This document shows, one piece after another, positions 54,301-63,968 of a DNA stretch of 64,000 nucleotides. Positions within the stretch are counted from its first letter, which is position 1. Each line of letters begins with the position of its first letter. Both the position numbers and the translations under genes were made by a program. The DNA comes from Beroe ovata (lineage: Eukaryota > Ctenophora > Nuda > Beroida > Beroidae), in contig CAMPET010000006.1 of assembly GCA_946803715.1 (NCBI GenBank), positions 436,717-500,716 of the forward strand. Direction: 5' to 3'. The notes beneath the pieces are model-generated. The model worked only from the letters and a program-made list of their open reading frames with translations, did not search any database and was not told where the DNA came from.

Positions 54301-54970
54301 CCCTGCGAAACCCAAAGGTATCTTCCACATCAAAGCCTACATCGACAACATAAAACTCATCTGAAGAAGGACATTTGAACACCGAAAATCTCGCAATATA
54401 CGAGTTGACATATTGACATCTTATCTTCATTACACCATATCTTGGTTCTAATTTGCATTCATCTTTCCTAGGTTGGCATACTAAACCTAGGGCAAAATCA
54501 TACCTATCATCGATGTATGTTGACTCTCTTATGCATTCTTCCCATGAACGTATGCTCCAAGAGTATTTACATTGTGAGGGATGCTCCGCAACTCTTCCAC
54601 AACTGACAGTGATAAAATCACGTGTCATATGGGATGAACTTAATCTAGCTGCAAAGTTTTTAATTCCTTCGGTGAATACAGCTCCAATGAGGAAGAACTC
54701 AGAAACTTTTTGATGACCTAATCCAGAACAAATAACTTGGCCATGTTCCAAGAACCTCTCGGAGGGGCAAAGGTGAAAAACCCGGCCATTCCTGAGCTTC
54801 ACATGAACAACGCCGGCTGTAGCATTAGAATGACCACCATGATACTTCTTATCACTTAGAAAAAACTCCATGTCCTCAAATTCAATCCCATCCGCTGAAA
54901 GCTGACATTCAAGGAATACCACAACATGACACAACCAAACCGATAGGTACTTGCTTCTCTTATAATCCAT
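51371..54970 (-). CDS. LDLa-repeat seven-helix receptor (rhodopsin-family, GRL101/LGR-like)
   Basis: An intronless frame of 1199 residues. After a signal-peptide-like start (SVWLCHVVVFLECQLSADG) comes a ~340-residue Cys-rich region of unknown type, then at least four LDL receptor class A modules: CDSQAQCDNFADEKFC, CNGRSDCQDNSDETARLC, CDLVDDCGDDSDEASC and CDKVVDCPDKSDEC. The last is directly followed by the seven-helix domain (from about residue 830). Helix 6 has FLCWIPF (the C-W-x-P motif) and helix 7 LPINSCLNPLIYD (N-P-x-x-Y). The D/E-R-Y at helix 3 is replaced by IFRAIS. Such LDLa-GPCR fusions (snail GRL101, relaxin-receptor-like) are ligand-binding cell-surface receptors; no leucine-rich repeats are seen here. 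The Met chosen is the first one. The small basic tail after helix 7 is short. Confidence 0.9.
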   Translation of the reverse strand: MDYKRSKYLSVWLCHVVVFLECQLSADGIEFEDMEFFLSDKKYHGGHSNATAGVVHVKLRNGRVFHLCPSERFLEHGQVICSGLGHQKVSEFFLIGAVFTEGIKNFAARLSSSHMTRDFITVSCGRVAEHPSQCKYSWSIRSWEECIRESTYIDDRYDFALGLVCQPRKDECKLEPRYGVMKIRCQYVNSYIARFSVFKCPSSDEFYVVDVGFDVEDTFGFRRDSFISKECSNDPRSYQPCGISDRTNILARSGLLCDEIICKDRGANDQSSVYRYSLKTECKTLLESDGSDGLHSIDCKPSLDPDNCRLWLGEKNLDVRPFSCDMVCQDAQNCVDEAQCNGVAYGLWCDSGGWRIYLVASQICDSQAQCDNFADEKFCQVTSASSSRLASKCRRLTISDNTPSIYYYPIPSYLRCGPLELTPKGHKRSFCSEFEDQLNCTDPERGVLECAVGGYPTTVSRGIICDERLTDRRNVCDDSLDIQCVSSSVECVVHKHLMCNGRSDCQDNSDETARLCDNVLAVRCNRQYVQGNEEPLQIPLSWILDGVSDCKQNEDESVNVWPVCKLSHKTRRVVDNSSCTNVFFCQQGSLDYVELNSFCDGKIGCRGEDAVCQASRGVPKLAKECVHYMGFRFLLYCLPGMEKIQHISEPCVRKSIAVPNSMVLGVPDISLTLPNKTVNCAHVYGEIFVLLSCSGHCSSSKCPLKPLKHDSCPNVPNKVFTLAENTFLTFAVKQNEKDRFHNHFFQCGNEKCISFDQVCDLVDDCGDDSDEASCRNHFRCTETKFYIPLVKKCDKVVDCPDKSDECNDDCGKQILSGMPLKVSAWAIGVCAVLFNSVSLCRGIKTIKGKKDAALANRVFSILINLGDLLVGLYLLIISSYDFSFSEDYCEKQFQWLSSDSCAYLGIINTIGSTLSLFSMAILSIFRAISIKGMQTDQMRFRRRTPWIVAGLTFLISILIAFSPILDSLEDLMVNGMTYKEISLFIGSGSKIDHIKVLRAYFGKIKSPSLTWNTIQNLLYLMFSQDYGRIKSSKVHFYGNDGVCLFKFFVKSDDPQKLFVWTIIVVNSTCVTVISVCYCFINITASKSSKALRKMMGRNGVDNAINEQARRLQRNITRIIITDFLCWIPFLVTCLLHSLEVIDATFLYSVFSIVILPINSCLNPLIYDNFIRESFWRPINFMKKRVQRKVPDLEMVPMPK

Positions 54971-57442
54971 CTGGAATCATAAACTGTGAATGAAAAGGAT
55001 ACGATTTAATCTAGGATTCCCGCCCTGGCCAGAGCGGTAGCCCCCTGTAAGAAAGGACCTCTGTCTCGTGATAAATTTCAATTGATAAGTGCAAATGACG
55101 GACAGACAACTTCTTCTGATGCTATCAATCAACTTAACAATAATTAATCTGTTGAGTGAAGTGATAGATGTGCATTGAGCGTAGAAAATAACGCACACTA
55201 CCTTCTTAGCGAAAGCAGCAATAAAACTATTGTGATTATACCATTACTGAAGATGATCCTGACAATTTTTTGCCGTAGGATTAGATCTGCGATTGTATGG
55301 TTATTTGATCGGAGTCAGAAAACTATATTAACCTACTTTGTAAGAACGAAAATGTTCAGAGAAGGTTGATGGGACAGTAAGGGTGTCCAAATTGTTAAGA
55401 GAAGAGATATTTATATGTCAGAAGAATAATAATGCTCCACAATGCCGCCTAGCAAAATAGCTATGAGAGATTTCACGCTATTTGTGTGCAGATTGCTTTT
55501 TAGTGGGAGAGCAATATCCATTAAGTGACACAGCTGGGATCATCTCTGTTTGACGATTCGTTCATTGTCATCAGCAAATGAATTCGTGCAATAATTTACT
55601 TTCGCAATTTAATCTTGACGTGTTTTGTACCTACTGAGCCTGACAGTAATTAAAAACACCATCACCTCCAACCAACAGTGCGAAAATTATCTACAATATT
55701 TTCCCCCAAACACGCCAAAAGAAAATATTTGATAAGAGCGGAATTGATCGATTACCCATAACTGTATAAACGCAGAAATGGCTGTACCATCCATGTATCA
55801 ATAGCCGACATTTTTGTTACATTTTAGGATTAGTTGCTGCATGTTTTATATAGCACGTTTTGAGGACTGTGTAAGATAAGTCTTGGTGAATTACTTTCAC
55901 ACATTCACTTATCTTCAGGATTTGTCTATTGTCATTTCAGAAGTTCATATGACTTCAAACAAGGACTGCCTCAGTCTCAAAAGCGTGGCTAATTCTCCCC
56001 CGGTGGCTGTCAAGCCCATCTCTACATTGAGACCAATGACGAGATTAGTGCTACCAAGCCTTTGAATTTCATCTCAAGACACAAAAGTTAGCGATGGTCA
56101 TCATGTATTCTCAAAATTCAAATATATGGCACCCTAACTAGCCTCAATTCTCTGTCTGCTTTTTTCTCCAAAGATGATTCTTGCTGGCAGTAAAATCTCC
56201 TGCGTTTTCTCAAATGTAGCTGATAACAAATATCTGTACAACTCCTGTACAGATGTATTGTGTAATGCGTTCAGATAGGTAGGTGCCTACCGTGTAGGTA
56301 CCTATTTCTGATGGAAATATCCCACAGAATGCTATGGTTGTCTGTAATTGCACTCATCCTATGTTTGGGTGTTGAATCAAGGAGCTGTTATACATACATT
56401 CGAACTGAAATTCAAGGATTTCAAAACTATGAAGTGAATGAAAACCGTGTCTGTGAAAGAGGAGTTAAGATGATCGTTGTTTGGTAATATAATGATGGCC
56501 ACAGGTTCATCATTGAATGGTCACAAATTTACTGGAGGAGTTATCAACCCTGCAGGATGTGACTCAACCTGTCGTTGCTCTTGATCACAATGGGCCAACA
56601 CATCTAATTTTCTATTATTAATGGTCATATTTTTAAGTGCTCATGACAAAGGTATCACCTAAATGAAGCTCTGTTTACATTAACACTTGCTGTACCTACT
56701 GCAAAATGTGTTTGACACTAAGTAGTTTGAAAATTATGCAACATGCTTAGTAGAGGTCTATGAATTACACCAATATATTGTGTTGATTTCTGATGAAGGG
56801 AAGGCCAAGGCAAACTAGCATTTGTTCATTTTTGTCGAATTTTTGGTCTATCATGGATATACGGATATTACATACCATACTAGAAAACCCGCAAAGTGGA
56901 CGTGATACACTATACATTGAAGGAGACCAGGACGTCTTTTTTGCGCGCGCGGCGCGCGCATGAAACAGGTCAGGTAAATATATTATATAATATTTGACAA
57001 TCAATTCCGCGTTCGCGTTTCATGTAAGAACCTTTATAGCCTAGCTATATTAATCGATTGTCGAATGTTGATCAATGCAAATGATATACATACATATACC
57101 TCAATACCTCATCGTGAAATTCAATTCGCGCGCGGCGCGAACGTCGCGTGAATTCATTTTTATATGCATGGTTTGTATTATAGCGGTTCAACTACGCGCC
57201 GGGCGTGTGGGCTCCTTTTTTGTCAGATTTTATAGACACAGTTGCATTGCAGTGCAGTCTGCAAAGCAAAGGTTAAATAAAATTTGACAATTGTGACCAG
57301 CTATATAGACTGCTAAAGCTCGTATTTATTTGTGCACACGTTGCCCTTGCGCGATAATATTGAATATTCTGAAATCCAAGCTTCCACCATAACAGTTGAT
57401 TCACATGTACATATCTTTAACAAAAATTAGTCCAAAGTCTAG
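54971..57442. other. Intergenic region
   Basis: Nearly 2.5 kb of AT-rich DNA without a supported gene. It has a GTAGGTACCTA inverted repeat (TAGGTAGGTGCCTAC...TAGGTACCTA) near 56275-56305. Short CG-rich islands (GCGCGCGGCGCGCGC) are at 56943 and 57128 within a foldback-element neighbourhood. The receptor promoter must lie at its lower end. Confidence 0.5.
57220..57290. mobile_element. Foldback element, second copy
   Basis: Starts TTGTCAGATTTTAT and ends ATAAAATTTGACAA, the same termini as at 26482-26559. The interior has CATTGCAGTGCAGTC. A partial end (ATATTTGACAATCA) lies at 56990. It is adjacent to CG-rich runs, like the first copy. Confidence 0.65.
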
Positions 57443-58823
57443 TCAAAACACTGTGTTCAAGCTGACTGTTATTCTGTCGTGTACTTTTCTGTCCTCCATT
57501 CTTATCCATGTACTTATTGTGCTGTTCTTCATTTCCATAATCCTGGAACCTCTTGCAACATTGCTATATCCACCATAACCACTGTGGCGACCTAGGCAAT
57601 GACATAACATATATTAATAGGTTTCTATCATTCATACTAAGACTGTCCAAATGGGCAATCTGGTGAAATGGTGATATTTTATGGATGGGTACTTGTAGGC
57701 CTTATTATTCACCTTGGCAGAAGAGTTTGTTATTCTTGGGACAGCAGAAGTCATTCTCATGATAGTGTCCAGTGGTGATCACTAAGATATCATGAAGGGA
57801 GAGAATTGTTTCAAACAGACCATTATTGGGTATACCATCTATTGTGTTATTTAGCCACCCTAGAAAAGGTACCTACTTTAATTTCACAATTTGGTACATC
57901 TCATGAATTGGGCAATAGGCATATGAGTATCTTAAATGCTAGTTTTGTGAAAATAGGCTAAAAAGATTGATCAAACCAATGCATGATCCAGTGTTATAGA
58001 GCTCTTCAAATTCAGGAACTGGTATGTGGAATGCCAGTATGCTTGGAACATGCCCATATGTTTGAACATTGGTATAGTAGGTGTCAGTCAACCACTTGAC
58101 CTGATCAGCTGTCACTTGGACAGGCACATTACCACCTCCACTATCCAGAGAATAGATGATCCCTGCAACTTCGTCTGATATTTCTCCATATATTGGTAGG
58201 AAGTAGTTTGTGACCCCTGCCAAGTAGGCAGGTCCCATGCAAGTGTGGGACTGGGGGTAACCCTTGTCATGTCTAATCAGAGTCTCCCTGTCTCCATGAT
58301 GCTTACTCAAATCGTCATGGTTACCAAGCACATGGGCCCAGGGCGTGGCCCGACGAACACATGGGGAAACAACATGGTCCCAATATGCAGTAGCATTGGA
58401 GTCTATGTTATTGCCAGTCAGAGTATCCCCTGCATTTAGAAAATGGTATTAAAACACTTTGCTATATGTGAGTTGTTGTGTATGTGCGTGTGTTTTCATT
58501 TGCACGATAACCTGTGAACAGAACAAAGTCAGGGTTCTCTGCATTGAGAACAGAATGCATCACGTGATCAGAGTTGATGTCTTGGATTGGCCCCCAAGGC
58601 GTGAACTCGTCCTCCCCATAATGCAAATCTGTGTGGGTGTTATTACTGTCACCCTGTGTCCCTGTGTCAAATTCAACCGTGATTATGGTGGGTTTGTCCA
58701 TGATACAGTACCTGTAAACTGCGCTATACGGAACCGGCCCTCCTTGAACCTAAGCGGTGTGGATCGAAGTGTTGTCCACAGGGCAGTACTAACGAGAAAC
58801 TGGAAGAGTGGGAATTTACCCAT
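57443..58823 (-). CDS. Secreted calcineurin-like metallophosphoesterase (PAP29-type)
   Basis: Five minus-strand exons (58823-58712, 58628-58512, 58429-57977, 57838-57713, 57591-57443) join in frame to 318 residues. The five metal-binding blocks of the superfamily are in order: [14 protein letters not shown] (D-x-H), FVLFTGDTLTG (GD), AHVLGNHDD (GNHD), [11 protein letters not shown] (H) and [13 protein letters not shown] (GHxH). [20 protein letters not shown] follows, as in plant and fungal PAP28/29 proteins. The fused order, spacing and NDFC motif support the single-domain purple-acid-phosphatase-29-like group. A hydrophobic N-terminus ([16 protein letters not shown]) suggests secretion. Substrate is unknown; phosphate monoesters are likely for this superfamily. 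Confidence 0.88.
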
Positions 58824-59389
58824 ATATGTATGTGTGTGAAAGAGTTGTACAATCGGTGAAACAATCGCAGTAAAAATGCTTCCTCTTCGATAAAGGCTGG
58901 TGATATATCTCCTCGGCAGAATATATTGTGATAAGGTGGAGTGTCACGAGGTTGGTATTGAGTTTCAGTGTCATAATGAACCGACCTGCTCTGACTCACT
59001 ACTAGAGTCAACATATGTCATCCGTAATTAATAATTTTTTACGGTAATGTAGAGCAACGTCTATCACCAACACGCCCGGATCCAAAGTGCTTGCTTCAGT
59101 TAGGGGCATGTAGATTGTAAACCTCGTATTATATCCTAAACCAGACTTCCGAAGTAAATCAAAAACCACTTGTTAGATTTATGGATCAATATGGTCCACG
59201 ACACTGGGCTGTTCAGTGGTGAAGTAGGACATTTCTGTGAACTAATACTATGAAGATCGGACAAGCTGTGAGTGTCACATGACTCATGAGTTAAAACTTT
59301 TTCAATAACGTGTAAGAACCGAGAAAGTTATTTGAACAGTTAATTAGTAATATCAAGTCACAGTGGAGTCATGAACAAATATCTACCAG
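58824..59389. other. Divergent promoter region, phosphoesterase and LRR gene
   Basis: About 560 bases between the phosphoesterase start codon (minus) and the first recognisable LRR exon (plus). The true first exon of the LRR gene, with its ATG, should be here or just upstream; I could not identify it. Confidence 0.4.
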
Positions 59390-62300
59390 CTATTGCAAGA
59401 GAGATGTGGACTGATACAACCAAAGTTTGCGAAACATATTGATCTATCCCATTGCAATCTTGGTAAGCTCAGAACTCGATTGTTTCCCTTATTGAAGAGG
59501 ATTTCTGTCTTGCAAAATACAAGCATTATGAATGATAATTAAAAAAAAAATCAAATATCGTATTTACTTACCTTTCTGTAGGTAGGTAATATAATCATAT
59601 ATTTTCAGTTACACTAGAGGGTGTAAGACAATGCACGAACCTACAGACGCTGATACTCAGATACAACTCGATATCAATCATTCCCTCCTTCCTCACTACC
59701 CTACCCGAACTTTGGAAATTAGATCTCAGTCATAACGTGGTATGTTATGTTCTTACCTGATGAACTTTACACGTGATCTACACGTGATCTACACGTGATT
59801 TACACAGATTTATATTTTACACGTGGGAGTTATTAATCACGTTGTCCACTGATTTATAGGTGTCATCACTTGAAGGATTTCTCAAACTGAGGTGTATTGG
59901 TACGCTGGTCCTATCGTATAACAACATATCGTGGCCCGAGCTCCGCAAGATTCAGCACGTCATCGTTCTGGATCTCCGTCTTGTGGGGAATCACCTACTC
60001 GAGAAGGACCCTTACTGTGAGTGAACCACATTTCCCCCGTGCTATGTATGAATCTGGTTAGCCTACTTTCTTGCGTTACTGTTCTTGAGTTCAATTGTGA
60101 CCCCTGTACACTGTACGCAGTTCACACTATTATACACTGTTCGCTGCCCAATCTACACTGTAAACTTCACAGTTCACACTTTACACTGTACACTACCCGA
60201 TCTACACTGTACACTGTAAACTTCACACTATCCACTGTTTACTGTACCCTGTGTGTAATACGGATGTGTAACAGATAGACGTCACGTTATCGACAGTCTC
60301 CCCAATGTCTGGATGTTGGATGGAGTGCTGGTAACTGCCGCCGAGAGGGATCAGGTTTCTCGGTTCTTCAAAAACTCCGAGGTCTTGGATCGCCCCGTGC
60401 GACACAAGCTGAAGCCCACTTCTTCGCGAATGTTCATTCCAACTCATTTGAAACATCTCAATCAGCAGGCAGTTTTAGGTGAGTTACCTCACGCACTGAG
60501 ACAGCATTACCTTGGGAAGCGAGAGCAATGATTGTGTCCACCGCGTCCACATAGAAATAAGACCATATTTTGGTATTTCGTCATTGAAAATAGAGAGAAT
60601 GATTCTAATGATTCTAATGATTCTAATGATTCTAATGATTCTATATAATATAGTTATTCATTTCTAGGGTCTAACGGGCTACAGTTGTTGTCAAAATTCT
60701 CCCAAAATGAGAAGCACACACTCAGAACTGATTTTAGAAGGATCAGATTTATTGCAGAAACATACGAAAACGGTAAGTCCATTTCCAATCCCGGGTTTTC
60801 TCTGCAATGTTGAATGTTTGTCATGCAGTGCATGAATGATATTGAACTCCTGTGTTCTCTCCCACGTTCTCATTTTCACACTACTGTCCTCAGATCTCGC
60901 GATTCAGCGGTCCTATTGGAGTCTCATGGCAAGGTCGGGTGTCTTGCCACCTGAGTGCTCGTCACCCCTACCGGCATACCTTCACCCAGCCCTCACCAAC
61001 AGCTCGACATTCCCTTCAGACGAGAGGTTAACACTGTTACCACTGTAAACACTCCGGTGACATACAATCATGCTGTCTGTCGTGCTGTCTGTACATTATG
61101 CTCGTATTCGTCTGATATATAAATTATGGAACGTGATAATAGGGTGAAGGTACTCTGTATAACACTGTACACTGTTATACAGGCTGTATATCACGTGATC
61201 TATAATCAAGTATGATTTCCCAAACAGAGTGTACAACAGTGGCGTGGGTGGAGGACGCGGAGAGGAAATTGCACCTCACGGCTTTGGGAAAGTGCCCCCT
61301 CTCATCAAGTTGCTCACCTGTAGGAAAGACGAAACCGAGAGATGTAACATGTTGTTACTCGTGTTAGTGGTGAGTAACATGTTGTTACTCGTGTTAGTGG
61401 TGAGTAACATGTTGTTACTCGTGTTAGTGGTGAGTAACATGTTGTTACTCGTGTTAGTGGTGAGTAACATGTTGTTACTCGTGTTAGTGGTGAGTAACAT
61501 GTTGTTACTCGTGTTAGTGGTGAGTAACATGTTGTTACTCGTGTTAGTGGTGAGTAACATGTTGTTACTCGTGTTAGTGGTGAGTAACATGTTGTTACTC
61601 GTGTTAGTGGTGAGTAACATGTTGTTACTCGTGTTAGTGGTGAGTAACATGTTGTTACTCGTGTTAGTGGTGAGTAACATGTTGTTACTCGTGTTAGTGG
61701 TGAGTAACATGTTGTTACTCGTGTTAGTGGTGAGTAACATGTTGTTACTCGTGTTAGTGGTGAGTAACATGTTGTTACTCGTGTTAGTGGTGAGTAACAT
61801 GTTGTTACTCGTGTTAGTGGTGAGTAACATGTTGTTACTCGTGTTAGTGGTGAGTAACATGTTGTTACTCGTGTTAGTGGTGAGTAACATGTTGTTACTC
61901 GTGTTAGTGGTGAGTAACATGTTGTTACTTGTGTTAGTGGTGAGTAACATGTTGTTACTTGTGTTAGTGATGAGTAACATGTTGTTACTTGTGTTAATGG
62001 TGAGTAACATGTTGTTACTCGTGTTAGTGGTGAGTAACATGTTGTTACTCGTGTTAGTAAAGGTGAGTAACAATTGTTACTTGTGCTTGTGGTGAGTAGC
62101 ACATTATTAATTTTGTTAGTGGTGAGTAAAATGCAACTATTGAAGGAATCTTGTGACACATATTGTATCACCTGAATCTGGAGAACGTCTTGCCAGTATA
62201 ATTGATTGATTGCACTACTGCAATTCTTTGTGATACATATTGACTTTTTTTAACTTTCCGTTTTTAAAAGTGAGATATTTTGTCGTGTTGGGGACACAGT

Positions 62301-63284
62301 TTTATCACGTAGCTCACCAGATTCATGCCATCGTTTTAAATCATAACAACGTCCTGATCTGTGCTTGTTGTTGTCATATCACATATCTGTAACACGGTAT
62401 AACTCATCCAATGATGAAACTGTGTCAAGCAGCTACAGCTGTTGTAGTCATCAAGCAAATCTACCTCACAAAATAATCAGACTTGGCAAGTTGTTAAATT
62501 CATATTTCCAGAGATCATCGGTTCTTAGGGCTAGAGGAGGCTGAAATGAGGCTGAAATGAGACTGAGATTAGACTGAGATCAGACTAAGATAAGACTGAG
62601 ATAAGACTGAGATGAAACTGAGATGAGACTGAGATGAGACTAAGATAAGACTGAGATGAGACTAAGATAAGGCTGAGGTGAGGCTTAGATGAGACTGGGA
62701 TGAGACTGAGATGAAGCTGAGATGAAACTGAGGTGAAACTGAGATGAGACTGAGATGAGACTGAGATGAGACTGAGATGAGACTGAGGTGACCCTGAGAT
62801 GAGACTGATCTGCTGATTCCTGCAGGCAGGACTAGAGTTTTCACTGCCACTCTCCCTTATGGAGGACACGCTACACACAGCGAACTTGGCAAATATCAAT
62901 GGAGCGGACTGTGTAGCGTTACTACAAATGCCACATGAAGATTTGCTTCTCACTTGCTCCATTTTACTCAGGTAATTTCACCCTATGCTGTGTCATCCAC
63001 AATATTATTTTGTTGGAATGCATAACTAGCATGAGAATATTGTGTTGTCATGACGACTAGGTACAGGGTTATAGCACTGCCAGTTAATGATCCCCATACT
63101 TCCCACATACAGCTCGGTCATCATAGACAGAGGCGAGGGGCAGGAGGGAGGGTTGTACCGGCGCCTCTTTGTCTCCCTATTCGTGACACTGTCCAACTTG
63201 CTGAGAACAACACACGGATACCCCGATCAGTTTCATCTCAAGTTCATGTCTCCAGCTGTACACCGGTCTCTCCTAGCGGCAGAG
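59390..63284 (+). CDS. Leucine-rich-repeat protein, partial (continues past the window)
   Basis: Nine exons (59390-59462, 59609-59739, 59860-60016, 60275-60478, 60668-60772, 60894-61026, 61228-61369, 62826-62971, 63113-63284) join in frame to 421 codons. The N-terminal part is an SDS22-type LRR array: HIDLSHCNLG, LQTLILRYNSIS, LWKLDLSHNV, IGTLVLSYNNIS. It is closed by an LRR cap, VIDSLPNVWMLDGVLVTAAE. The rest is helical with no domain I can name (RSYWSLMARSG, GLYRRLFVSLFVTLSNLL). Likely further exons lie at 63669-63710 and about 63790-63850. The gene has no start codon in the listed exons. Exon 7 ends at a donor that has been amplified about 24 times. Role unknown; LRR caps like this occur in ciliary and scaffolding proteins, which is only a hint. 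Confidence 0.75.
59767..59805. repeat. 12-base tandem repeat
   Basis: Three copies of TACACGTGATCT (the last with a T change) in the second LRR-gene intron; each contains CACGTG. Confidence 0.85.
60100..60253. repeat. CACTGTA-rich cryptic repeat
   Basis: Imperfect, overlapping CTACACTGTA, TACACTGTAAACTTCACA and CACACTATCCACTG phrases fill the intron between LRR exons 3 and 4, close to the acceptor. Confidence 0.75.
60598..60644. repeat. 10-base repeat with branch-point-like core
   Basis: Five copies of GATTCTAATG lie 25-70 bases before the acceptor at 60667. Each contains TTCTAAT, close to the animal branch-point consensus. Confidence 0.85.
61346..62130. repeat. 30-base minisatellite that repeats a splice donor, in frame
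   Basis: About 24 near-perfect units, each made of AACATGTTGTTACTCGTG followed by TTAGTGGTGAGT, run from 61346 to about 62060. Degenerate units extend to about 62130. The first unit contains the end of LRR exon 7 (GTG) and its donor GTGAGT at 61370. Each unit is 10 codons without stops, encoding Asn, Met and then mostly Leu/Val. Changes (ACTTGT, AGTGATGAG, TTAATGG) are confined to the last four or five units. The minus strand is also open through the array. Confidence 0.97.
62540..62805. repeat. GAGACTGAGAT minisatellite
   Basis: Over twenty degenerate copies of an 11-12-base unit (TGAGATGAGAC) ending just before the acceptor of the exon at 62826. The unit is purine-rich on the plus strand, so the intron's usual pyrimidine tract is reduced to TGCTGATTCCTGCAG. 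Confidence 0.95.
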
Positions 63285-63705
63285 GTAGGAGCGAGTGTGG
63301 TATAAACCGCTGCTCGCGTTAATCACGCTAGTCACGCTAGGATAGATGCAAATAGGTTATCACTCCAATCAATCATCCCTATGCTTCAACATGCCATGAA
63401 ATTGTCTGACTGCGTGATTCACCAATTTGTAAGTCACTTGATTTCTAATAACCCATGACATTAGGAATATTCTCATATACGTTTCAATTCTCCTCATTAG
63501 TCTGTTGGCTTAGAACTATGAGTTATTGATAAAAGCTTCAACAAAAACAATCAATATTTATGCATCTGCGCAACAGCATGTCTACATTCAGCAGTCATGT
63601 TGCATGTTGTTGATATCATAGTTGATAAGTTCGATTTCAAGCTATTGTTAATCTTCATCTAGGGGAACCAACTGAGCGTGTGTCAGTGTGATTGTACGAT
63701 CGCGT

Positions 63706-63785
63706 GGGGTGTGTGTGTGTGTGTGTGTGTGTAGGTGTGATCTGTGTCTGTGTGTGTGATCTGTGTAGGTGTGATCTGTGTAGGT
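63706..63785. repeat. (GT)n microsatellite at a probable splice donor
   Basis: A run of GTGTGT then TAGGTGTGATCTGTG units, directly following a frame-keeping segment (63669-63710, starting GGG AAC CAA) behind a CTAG acceptor. The first GT of the run would be the donor. Confidence 0.8.
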
Positions 63786-63968
63786 GTGACAGAGTGTGAA
63801 TTAATACTGAACCACGAGCTCGGAACAATACGCTGTATGTACTTCACTCGGCGTGCAGTAGATCAGGTGTATTCTACCACACTCTCAAGCAGAATATCAT
63901 GACGACATGCTTCTTAATCCACCGTCTTCAGTCAGCAGAATTGGGACATACACAGCAAAATCTCAATG

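Noticed and set aside
56943-57140. CpG-island promoter
   Set aside because: The CG runs are short, lie beside foldback repeat ends and are not followed by a gene start on either strand.
61346-62060. CRISPR array
   Set aside because: Units are contiguous identical 30-mers with no unique spacers, inside an animal gene.
61276-62171. Long minus-strand frames (265 and 285 residues) across the 30-base array
   Set aside because: They consist almost only of a repeated decapeptide created by a unit length divisible by three. The array belongs to the plus-strand LRR gene intron, and no homology or start context supports them.
62585-62962. Minus-strand frame with SLISVSSQSHL repeats
   Set aside because: Translation of the GAGACTGAGAT minisatellite plus the antisense of an LRR exon.
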